Of a DNA stretch of 5,671 nucleotides, positions 1 through 5,651 are shown one piece after another. The stretch covers positions 1-5,671 of the forward strand of contig JALNWO010000110.1 in the NCBI GenBank assembly GCA_023230825.1. Reading direction: 5' to 3'. This DNA is from Acholeplasmataceae bacterium. Lineage in GTDB: Bacteria; Bacillota_I; Bacilli_A; Acholeplasmatales; Acholeplasmataceae. The notes under the pieces were generated by a model that was not told the DNA's origin, made no database searches, and worked only from the letters and a program-made list of their open reading frames with translations. Position 1 is the first letter of the stretch; each line of letters opens with the position of its first letter. The translations under genes were made by a program, and so were the position numbers.

Positions 1-1252
1 AAAGGTGACCTTATATGTTTGTGGACCAACCGTTTATGATGATATTCATATCGGTAATGCAAGACCTGTCATCTTTTTTGATATTTTAAAACAGTATTTG
101 GTTAGTTTAGGATATGAAGTCACTTATGTTTCAAACATTACCGATTTAGACGATAAAATCATTGATAAAGCAAAACAGTTGAAAACAACCGAAAAGGCTG
201 TTTCAGATACTTATACTCGTCGTTTCTTAGAAATGATGACTGCTTTAGGAAGTCATTATCCTGATTTATTACCAAAAGCAACGGATTATATCGATGAAAT
301 GATTGCCTATATCGAAAACTTAATTGAACTTGGATTTGCTTATGAAACCGAACAAGGGGTTTACTTTCGTGTCCGAAAAATTGAAAATTATGGTCAACTC
401 AGTCAACAAAACCTTGATGCCTTAGATGAGGGTGTCCGAGTTACTTTAGATCCTAACAAAGAAGATCCTCGTGATTTTAGTATTTGGAAGAAGACCATTG
501 ATGGACTTCACTACGAAAGCCCCTGGGGTAAAGGACGCCCCGGATGGCACACCGAATGTGCCGTTATTAATCGGACTATCTTTAAAGAGAAAATTGATAT
601 TCATGGTGGTGGCTCTGATTTGAAGTTCCCCCATCATGAAAATGAAATTGCCCAAACAATTGCTCATGATCATCATCATTTAGCGACGTATTGGCTTCAT
701 GTGGGTCGTCTTGATTTAAACCAAGAAAAGATGAGTAAATCGCTTGGGAATGTTGTTTTAGTAAAAGATTTAATTGAAAAATATGAAGCAGCAGCGTTTC
801 GACTTTTAATCGCAAGTCATCATTATCGTCAACCCTTGCAATATAGCGAGGAATTAATGATACAATTTCAAAAAGAGTATGATAAAATAAAACGTACATT
901 AAAGAAAACCTTTTTAATGTTAAATTTATCATCTGTTGAACAAAAACAAGTTGATAAGCATTACATTGATGCCTTTGAACAGCAAATGAATCAAGATTTT
1001 AATACGCCCAATGTCATGACAATTATTAACGAACTTTTAAAGGCGATGAATAAAGAAACAGAGCCCCAAGCATTGGCTGTTTTATATAGTACTGCAAAAT
1101 ATATTTTAGAAATATTGGGAATTATGCCGCGTTTTGAGCTAGAAGTTGATACTTTGACTTTATATCGCGATTGGGAACAGTCACGAAAAGATCAAAACTA
1201 TGAACGGGCCGACTCACTTCGTTCTGAACTGACTAAAAGAGGTTGGCTCTAA
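1..1252 (+). CDS. cysS: Cysteinyl-tRNA synthetase, 5'-partial
   Basis: This cytoplasmic class I aminoacyl-tRNA synthetase activates cysteine with ATP and charges tRNA-Cys. The first complete codon is at base 2. The GTG at 5-7 is internal, because the family normally has about 20 more residues before the VCGPTVYD block, so the true start lies upstream of the window. Counting that Val as residue 1, the HIGH-type ATP site HIGN is at 15-18 and the KMSKS loop at 242-246. The expected zinc ligands are C6, C185, H210 and E214, with spacing matching the E. coli enzyme. The helical tRNA-binding C-terminal domain follows. The protein stops at a Gly-Trp-Leu end and lacks the DTPQG-type tail seen in many bacterial homologues. 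The TAA stop shares one base with the mrnC start, and this pair is adjacent in Bacillus too. Identity is very secure. Confidence 0.97.
   Translation, partial: KVTLYVCGPTVYDDIHIGNARPVIFFDILKQYLVSLGYEVTYVSNITDLDDKIIDKAKQLKTTEKAVSDTYTRRFLEMMTALGSHYPDLLPKATDYIDEMIAYIENLIELGFAYETEQGVYFRVRKIENYGQLSQQNLDALDEGVRVTLDPNKEDPRDFSIWKKTIDGLHYESPWGKGRPGWHTECAVINRTIFKEKIDIHGGGSDLKFPHHENEIAQTIAHDHHHLATYWLHVGRLDLNQEKMSKSLGNVVLVKDLIEKYEAAAFRLLIASHHYRQPLQYSEELMIQFQKEYDKIKRTLKKTFLMLNLSSVEQKQVDKHYIDAFEQQMNQDFNTPNVMTIINELLKAMNKETEPQALAVLYSTAKYILEILGIMPRFELEVDTLTLYRDWEQSRKDQNYERADSLRSELTKRGWL
1235..1242 (+). promoter_or_regulatory. Ribosome-binding site of mrnC
   Basis: The sequence AAAAGAGG inside the end of cysS lies 9 bases before the ATG at 1252. 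It decides the mrnC start: an in-frame TTG at 1243 directly abuts this site and would have no usable spacing. Confidence 0.7.
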
Positions 1253-1641
1253 TGAATGGGGCAACGTTGGCTTATCTTGGTGACGCTTACTTTGAACTAA
1301 AAGTTCGTCAGCATTTAATTGACAAACAAATGACAAATGTCAATCAGCTCCACCAACGAGCAATTCAATTTACAAGTGGTGAAGCACAAGCGAAAGTTAT
1401 TCTTCATTTTTTGGAAAATAAACTTTTAACAGAAAATGAAATCACTTTTTATAAAAAAGGTCGTAACATCAGTGGGTCCGGGCGAAAAAATATGGACCAA
1501 AAAACGTATCATTTCGCCACAGGTTTTGAATCTTTAATCGGTTACTTATATTTAAATGATCGCGTTCGTTGTGATGCCATCATTGACAGTGCCATTAGGT
1601 GGCTTGAGGAGCAAATATTCCATGGACAAAACAGCAGATAA
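1252..1641 (+). CDS. mrnC: Mini-ribonuclease III (MrnC)
   Basis: Mini-III is a small homodimeric endonuclease consisting only of an RNase III catalytic domain, without a double-stranded RNA-binding domain. In Bacillus it trims the ends of 23S rRNA precursor. The 129-residue product opens with the signature LAYLGDAYFE (residues 6-15), which carries the catalytic Asp11. The second acidic catalytic residue is Glu93 in GFESLIGYLYL. The KKGRN segment at 68-72 matches the conserved RNA-contact region. The ATG at 1252 was chosen because it has a good Shine-Dalgarno at 9 bases and because the conserved fold begins immediately after it. The Bacillus protein has roughly a dozen more residues in front, so this N-terminus is short. 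The gene overlaps the cysS stop by one base and the next gene by 20 bases, implying a shared transcript and translational coupling. Confidence 0.93.
   Translation: MNGATLAYLGDAYFELKVRQHLIDKQMTNVNQLHQRAIQFTSGEAQAKVILHFLENKLLTENEITFYKKGRNISGSGRKNMDQKTYHFATGFESLIGYLYLNDRVRCDAIIDSAIRWLEEQIFHGQNSR
1606..1611 (+). promoter_or_regulatory. Ribosome-binding site of the P-type ATPase gene
   Basis: GAGGAG lies within the mrnC coding region, 10 bases before the ATG at 1622. It supports that start over the upstream in-frame ATGs at 1556 and 1574, which lie deeper inside mrnC and would add residues that are only the shifted reading of mrnC. Confidence 0.75.
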
Positions 1642-4276
1642 AAAATTAAATAAAAGTGCTGAATTAAAAGATATCCTTGATAGTGAAGCGATGAAAGTAA
1701 AAGGTCCCAAAACCATTTTCAAAGACGATATGGTGAAAATGAAGGGGGATCCTTTAGGTTTGCATGTCGCTTTAGGTGATGAACCTAAGGAAATTTTAAA
1801 TGTCAATGAAAAAATTAAACACCGTGATGATATTGTTATTGAAAGATATAACCCAGAAACTGCAGCCGGTTTATCAACAGATGAAGTCGAAGCCCGCCAA
1901 ATGGCTGGCCTCGCCAATGTCAGTGATACTGGTAGTACAAAAAGCATTCCTAATATTATTACGGCTAACATTTTCACTTTTTTCAACTTTTTAAACTTTG
2001 CCATTGCAGGATGGTTGCTTTCTGTTGGCGCAAGTTTTACCAACTTGCTTTTTATGGGTGTCATTACTGCCAACATAACCATTGGGATTATTCAAGAAAT
2101 CCGGGCGAAAAAGACCATTGATAAATTATCTTTACTATCAGCTCCAACAGCAATTGTTATTCGAGATGGAGATGAAGTAGAAATCGGCATCTTTGATGTC
2201 GTTATCGATGAAATTCTCTTTTTAAATTCTGGAAAACAAATTCCTGCCGATGCGGTTGTTAGAGAAGGAACTGTTGAAGTTAATGAATCATTATTAACAG
2301 GAGAGTCTGATCCCATTATTAAACGAAAAGGGGACACCCTTTATTCTGGATCTTATGTTATCTCCGGATCTTGTCTTGCACAAGTTACAGCGGTTGGGAA
2401 AGATATTTACATTCAAAAACTAACAAATCAAGCTAAAAAATACAAAAAACCAGCATCTGATTTATTAAATTCTTTAAAACTGATTATTCGCATTGTTGGT
2501 GCCTTAATTTTGCCGCTTGCCGGTGTTCTCTTTTATTTAATGTGGTCTCAAGTCAATTGGGCTCCGGGAATTTCACTAGCAGAACAAATGGCCAGTCCCG
2601 AATATAAACAAATCGTAATTAAGACTACAGGTGCGATGATCGGGATGATTCCATCAGGCCTCTTCCTCTTAACATCGATGGCTTTAGCTGTCGGCGTCAT
2701 CCGCCTCGCTCAAAACAATACCTTAGTTCAAGAACTTTATTGTATTGAGATGTTGGCACGAGTTGATACCCTTTGTCTCGATAAAACAGGAACCATTACT
2801 GATGGAACCATGTCAGTAAAAAGTATTATTGAATATAAACATACACAAAAAGTAATGTTAAAAAATATTGTTTCAGCAATGATTAATGCACAAAACGACC
2901 GAAATTTAACGACTGATGCTCTTAAGGACCGTTTTGGAACAGCGAAACGTTATCGTCATAAAGAATTGATTCCTTTCTCTAGTTCACGAAAATTTAGTGC
3001 CGTTGAGTTTGATCGCTATGGAACGTATGCCATCGGTGCGCCTGAGTTTATTGTGAAAGATCAATACAGTCGAATTGAAGCTGATGTTGAGCAACAAGCC
3101 GATGAAGGCTACCGTGTCTTAGCCGTTGTTTATGTCGATGGGCCGATTGTGGATGGCCAACTAACCGGTAAAACAACACCTATCGCACTCATTATGATTG
3201 AAGATACCATTCGTCCTGATGCGATTGAAACGATTGAATATTTCCGTTCTCACAATGTGGATGTCAAAGTTATTTCCGGTGATAATGCGCAAACGGTTGC
3301 GCGAATCTCCCAAAGAGCACGGATTGAAAATGCTGACAAATACATTTCCTTAGAGGGCTTACACGATAAAGAAGTTGTTAGAGCTGCTTCAAGATACACA
3401 GTCTTTGGTCGAGTCTCCCCTCATCAAAAGAAAGTTCTTATTGAAGCCTTAAAAAATAATGGCCACACGGTCGCAATGACCGGTGATGGTGTCAACGACA
3501 TCTTAGCCTTAAAGGAAGCCGATACATCGATTGCGATGGCTTCTGGTAGTGAGGCGGCAAGAAACGTATCTCACTTAGTCTTACTCGATTCCAACTTTTC
3601 TTCCATGCCTAAAGTGGTTAGTGAAGGAAGACGGGTGATTAATAACGTTCAACGGGTATCGACGCTATTTTTAACGAAAACAATTTTCTCATTTTTACTT
3701 GCCGTTGTCGCGATTGCTCGCTCAGGCTACTACCCCATCAGCCCATCGCAACTTGTTTTAATTGACTATTTAGTCATTGGAATCCCATCCTTTTTCCTAG
3801 CCTTAGAGCCTAATAATAAACAGGTGAAAGGAAAATTCTTGTGGAACATTGTTAAAGCAGCCCTCCCAGGCGCCTTAGTCGTAATGATTAATAGCATGGT
3901 GATTTTCGCATTTGAGTCTGCACTCAATATGGATGCGATTGTCATTTCAACTTTAATTGTTATTTCCGCAACCATCACCTCGCTCACCGTCTTATTTAGA
4001 GTTTCACAGCCCTTTAACAAGATGCGGCGAACCTTATTCTTAATGATGGTGGCTGTCTTCCTCTTCTTAGTCTTGTTTACTCCACACTTCTTTGACTTCG
4101 CACCTTTTTGGCTTCAAGACTTAATGGTAGCTCAACCCTTAACAACACCACAAATTCTTTTACTCGTCGCGTTAATTCAAGCAACATATCCGTTAATGCA
4201 CGTCATTACCAATCTATACGGATGGATTCGAACATTCATTCGTCAAATTTTAAACAAATTAGCTGATATGCAATAA
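1622..4276 (+). CDS. Cation-translocating P-type ATPase, CtpE-like (HAD-IC family)
   Basis: This 884-residue membrane pump couples ATP hydrolysis to cation transport through an aspartyl-phosphate intermediate. Visible motifs in order are TGES at 226-229 (actuator dephosphorylation loop), the M4 motif IPSGL at 343-347, DKTGT with phosphorylated Asp387, the nucleotide-binding segments FSSSRKFSAVEF (452-463) and GAPE (472-475), SGDNAQTVARI (552-562), and the hinge TGDGVND (620-626). About ten hydrophobic segments are visible, near 112-133, 138-157, 287-307, 332-360, 685-702, 711-728, 741-764, 771-793, 803-821 and 843-862. There is no metal-binding CxxC domain and no CPC motif, so it is not a heavy-metal P1B pump. 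The pattern NIFTFFNFLNF plus LLTSMALAVGVIRLAQ resembles the CtpE group of actinobacteria and Gram-positives; mycobacterial CtpE is linked to calcium uptake. The ion here is uncertain because the usual M4 glutamate is Ser345. Residues 1-80 are an unusual charged extension. The gene overlaps mrnC by 20 bases and ends at a terminator. Confidence 0.93.
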   Translation: MDKTADKKLNKSAELKDILDSEAMKVKGPKTIFKDDMVKMKGDPLGLHVALGDEPKEILNVNEKIKHRDDIVIERYNPETAAGLSTDEVEARQMAGLANVSDTGSTKSIPNIITANIFTFFNFLNFAIAGWLLSVGASFTNLLFMGVITANITIGIIQEIRAKKTIDKLSLLSAPTAIVIRDGDEVEIGIFDVVIDEILFLNSGKQIPADAVVREGTVEVNESLLTGESDPIIKRKGDTLYSGSYVISGSCLAQVTAVGKDIYIQKLTNQAKKYKKPASDLLNSLKLIIRIVGALILPLAGVLFYLMWSQVNWAPGISLAEQMASPEYKQIVIKTTGAMIGMIPSGLFLLTSMALAVGVIRLAQNNTLVQELYCIEMLARVDTLCLDKTGTITDGTMSVKSIIEYKHTQKVMLKNIVSAMINAQNDRNLTTDALKDRFGTAKRYRHKELIPFSSSRKFSAVEFDRYGTYAIGAPEFIVKDQYSRIEADVEQQADEGYRVLAVVYVDGPIVDGQLTGKTTPIALIMIEDTIRPDAIETIEYFRSHNVDVKVISGDNAQTVARISQRARIENADKYISLEGLHDKEVVRAASRYTVFGRVSPHQKKVLIEALKNNGHTVAMTGDGVNDILALKEADTSIAMASGSEAARNVSHLVLLDSNFSSMPKVVSEGRRVINNVQRVSTLFLTKTIFSFLLAVVAIARSGYYPISPSQLVLIDYLVIGIPSFFLALEPNNKQVKGKFLWNIVKAALPGALVVMINSMVIFAFESALNMDAIVISTLIVISATITSLTVLFRVSQPFNKMRRTLFLMMVAVFLFLVLFTPHFFDFAPFWLQDLMVAQPLTTPQILLLVALIQATYPLMHVITNLYGWIRTFIRQILNKLADMQ

Positions 4277-4277
4277 T

Positions 4278-4314
4278 TAAAAGGCGCTACACGCGCCTTT
4301 TATCAAGTTTTTTT
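4278..4314 (+). terminator. Rho-independent terminator after the ATPase gene
   Basis: A perfect 10-bp stem pairs TAAAAGGCGC (4278-4287) with GCGCCTTTTA (4293-4302) around the 5-base loop TACAC. The descending arm ends in four Ts, and a further run of seven Ts lies at 4308-4314. It begins two bases after the ATPase stop codon and should close the cysS-mrnC-ATPase transcript. Confidence 0.88.
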
Positions 4315-4342
4315 CACATTTAAAAATCAGTTCCTTTATACT
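4313..4342 (+). promoter_or_regulatory. Candidate housekeeping promoter for rlmB-sigma
   Basis: TTCACA (4313-4318, one mismatch to the -35 consensus) and TATACT (4337-4342, one mismatch to the -10 consensus) are separated by 18 bases. A new start is expected here because a terminator lies just upstream. A drawback is that the predicted initiation point, near 4349, falls at the edge of the Shine-Dalgarno sequence. That leaves only about 13 leader bases, so the real promoter could differ. Confidence 0.5.
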
Positions 4343-4361
4343 GAATACGGAGGACTTTAAC

Positions 4362-5060
4362 ATGATCGTTTATGGTAAAAATGTAATTAAAGAAGCCATC
4401 TTTGCTAAACGACCGCTTTTTAACTTGTATCTTGATGAAAAGTTTAACGATGATAGATTTTTGGCTTTTCTAAAAGACAGAGAGATTCATTACGAAAAAG
4501 TAACAAAAGAAAAACTCAATCAACTGACAAACAACCAACTCCATCAAGGTGTTGTCGCCAACGTGAAAGACTATGAAACTTACACTTTAGAAACTGTTTT
4601 GGATGCGCAAGCTCATCAGCGCTTTTTAGTTCTCGATGAGATTCAAGACCCTCATAACTTAGGGGCCATCATGAGAACAGCTGAAGCCACCCAATTAACG
4701 GCCATCATTATGAGTAAAAAACATCAAGTCCCGTTAAACGCAACCGTCGCAAAAGTCTCATCAGGCGCGATTGAACATGTGAAAGTTGTTTTGGTGACAA
4801 ATCTTCAACATGCATTTGATAAACTTAAACAACACCACGTTTTAATTGTTGGAACAGACGGGCAAGCTGAAAAAACTTACACCGACTTACCACACGACCA
4901 GTCACTTGCGGTTATTTTAGGTAATGAAGGCGTTGGCATGAGACATCTTGTCAAAAGACATTGTAACTTGCTCGTGAAAATTCCGATGTTTGGGAAAATT
5001 AATTCCTTAAATGTCAGTGTCGCTGCGGCACTGATGATGTATCAGATGTTACCGCGATGA
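4362..5060 (+). CDS. rlmB: 23S rRNA (guanosine-2'-O)-methyltransferase, RlmB/TrmH (SpoU) family
   Basis: RlmB-type enzymes use S-adenosylmethionine to methylate a ribose 2'-hydroxyl in domain V of 23S rRNA (G2251 in E. coli). The 232-residue product has an N-terminal L30e-like RNA-binding domain (about 1-75, beginning with IVYGKNVIKEAI) and a C-terminal SPOUT trefoil-knot domain. Motif 1 is DPHNLGAIMRTAEA (96-109) with Asn99 and the likely catalytic Arg105. Motif 2 is ILGNEGVGM (185-193). Motif 3 runs from IPMFGKINSLNVS (207-219) into the knot helix. The ATG is preceded by GGAGG (4349-4353) with 8-base spacing. The length is close to the E. coli and Bacillus proteins. The 2'-O-methylated position was not tested by the sequence: some paralogues in this family modify other sites, but synteny with cysS-mrnC and sigH supports the rlmB (yacO) assignment. 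Confidence 0.92.
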   Translation: MIVYGKNVIKEAIFAKRPLFNLYLDEKFNDDRFLAFLKDREIHYEKVTKEKLNQLTNNQLHQGVVANVKDYETYTLETVLDAQAHQRFLVLDEIQDPHNLGAIMRTAEATQLTAIIMSKKHQVPLNATVAKVSSGAIEHVKVVLVTNLQHAFDKLKQHHVLIVGTDGQAEKTYTDLPHDQSLAVILGNEGVGMRHLVKRHCNLLVKIPMFGKINSLNVSVAAALMMYQMLPR

Positions 5061-5572
5061 GTTATCCTGTCATGAATGACTATGAGTTGGTTTATCTCAT
5101 TCGAACTCAAGTCGATACTGTGGCCTTTGATTACCTTGTTCATAAATACCAAAAACTGATTTGGAAACACATTCACCTCCTCCATCTTTGCCCAACAGAA
5201 CACGATGATTTTTATCAAGAAGGAATTTTAATGTTACAAAAAGCAGTTCACACTTTTGATGAACGGAAAAACAAAACGTTTACTCGCTATTTCGAACTCA
5301 TTATGCGACGCCAATTTTATCAATTAATCGATAGATTGCCAAAATATCACCTCTTTGAAGATACCAGTTTTTTGAAATTCTTTTCTTATGAAGAAGATTT
5401 ACATACCGAAGATTTTCTCGAAAAATGCTCATCCTTAGAACAGCAAATTTATCAACTTCATTTCGTTGAAGGGATGTCTGTCAAACGAGTGGTCGCTCAT
5501 TTACAGTGCGAACCTAAAAAAATTTACAATGCGCTCTATCGTCTTAAGGAAAAATACAAAAGTATGTTATAA
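5057..5572 (+). CDS. sigH: RNA polymerase sigma factor, SigH-like (sigma-70 family)
   Basis: The 171-residue protein looks like a compact two-domain alternative sigma factor that would direct RNA polymerase to special promoters. Region 2 is at about 22-93, with the core-binding and -10-recognition helices around DDFYQEGILMLQKAV (50-64) and TFTRYFELIMRRQFYQLIDR (74-93). Region 4 is at about 125-168, with a helix-turn-helix around EGMSVKRVVAHLQ to IYNALYRLKEKY (138-167). Regions 1.1 and 3 are absent. In Bacillus the gene at this place, before rpmG, is sigH (transition state, competence, sporulation). The ATG overlaps the rlmB stop as ATGA and has no Shine-Dalgarno of its own, suggesting translation depends on re-initiation after rlmB. 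An alternative start is Met6 at 5072, also without a clear site. The sigma-factor identity is strong; SigH orthology rests mainly on synteny because the sequence looks diverged. Confidence 0.83.
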   Translation: MSYPVMNDYELVYLIRTQVDTVAFDYLVHKYQKLIWKHIHLLHLCPTEHDDFYQEGILMLQKAVHTFDERKNKTFTRYFELIMRRQFYQLIDRLPKYHLFEDTSFLKFFSYEEDLHTEDFLEKCSSLEQQIYQLHFVEGMSVKRVVAHLQCEPKKIYNALYRLKEKYKSML

Positions 5573-5584
5573 TGAATTAAATTA

Positions 5585-5613
5585 TTGACACTGTCATTTA
5601 TAAGTGTTAAAAT
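5585..5613 (+). promoter_or_regulatory. Strong sigma-A-type promoter for rpmG
   Basis: A perfect -35 TTGACA (5585-5590) and a 17-base spacer precede TAAAAT (5608-5613, one mismatch to consensus). A TGT triplet immediately before the -10 gives an extended -10 element. Initiation is predicted near G5620, leaving a leader of roughly 32 bases before the rpmG ATG. The -10 sits in the centre of an inverted repeat. Confidence 0.88.
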
Positions 5614-5632
5614 ACACTTGCTAATAAATGAC
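5593..5632 (+). repeat. Interrupted inverted repeat centred on the rpmG -10 box
   Basis: The outer arms GTCATTTAT (5593-5601) and ATAAATGAC (5624-5632) are perfect reverse complements. Directly inside them AAGTGT (5602-5607) and ACACTT (5614-5619) also pair, leaving TAAAAT, the -10 hexamer, as the loop. Together there are 15 base pairs with one 4-base bulge (GCTA, 5620-5623). It could be an operator, or a hairpin in RNA reading through from the sigma gene. Confidence 0.7.
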
Positions 5633-5650
5633 CACAAGGAGTGGTTTTTT
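5630..5650 (+). promoter_or_regulatory. Leader hairpin displaying the rpmG Shine-Dalgarno, followed by a T-tract
   Basis: ACCAC (5631-5635) pairs with GTGGT (5641-5645) around the loop AAGGA, with a possible additional G-U pair at 5630/5646. The Shine-Dalgarno AAGGAG (5636-5641) lies in the loop and the first stem base, 10 bases before the ATG. Six Ts (5645-5650) follow, so the element also looks like a weak intrinsic terminator. Which role applies cannot be told from sequence. Confidence 0.5.
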
Positions 5651-5651
5651 A

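Noticed and set aside
5..7. GTG as the start codon of cysS
   Set aside because: It lies directly before the VCGPTVYD core, and the family has about 20 residues ahead of it; the gene is simply cut by the window edge.
661..690. His-rich cluster in CysRS (HDHHH) as a special metal site
   Set aside because: It aligns with a variable His-containing stretch after the conserved HHENE motif in normal CysRS proteins, so no separate function is implied.
446..932. Two overlapping minus-strand reading frames of 77 and 116 codons within cysS
   Set aside because: They lie wholly inside strongly conserved cysS sequence and have no recognisable motifs; they are antisense shadows.
1243..1251. TTG start for mrnC
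   Set aside because: It directly abuts the Shine-Dalgarno; the ATG at 1252 has proper spacing and matches where the conserved domain begins.
1556..1621. Longer ATPase starting at ATG 1556
   Set aside because: The extra 22 residues are a frame-shifted reading of mrnC without a ribosome-binding site, whereas the ATG at 1622 has GAGGAG 10 bases upstream.
1552..2082. Minus-strand reading frame of 176 codons across mrnC and the ATPase gene
   Set aside because: It is antisense to two well-supported genes, its hydrophobicity mirrors the ATPase membrane helices, and it resembles no protein family I know.
1622..4276. Heavy-metal (CopA/ZntA-type) or Kdp-type ATPase
   Set aside because: There is no HMA CxxC domain, no CPC or SPC motif in the M4 helix, and ten membrane segments in the P2 arrangement; no kdpA or kdpC neighbours are present.
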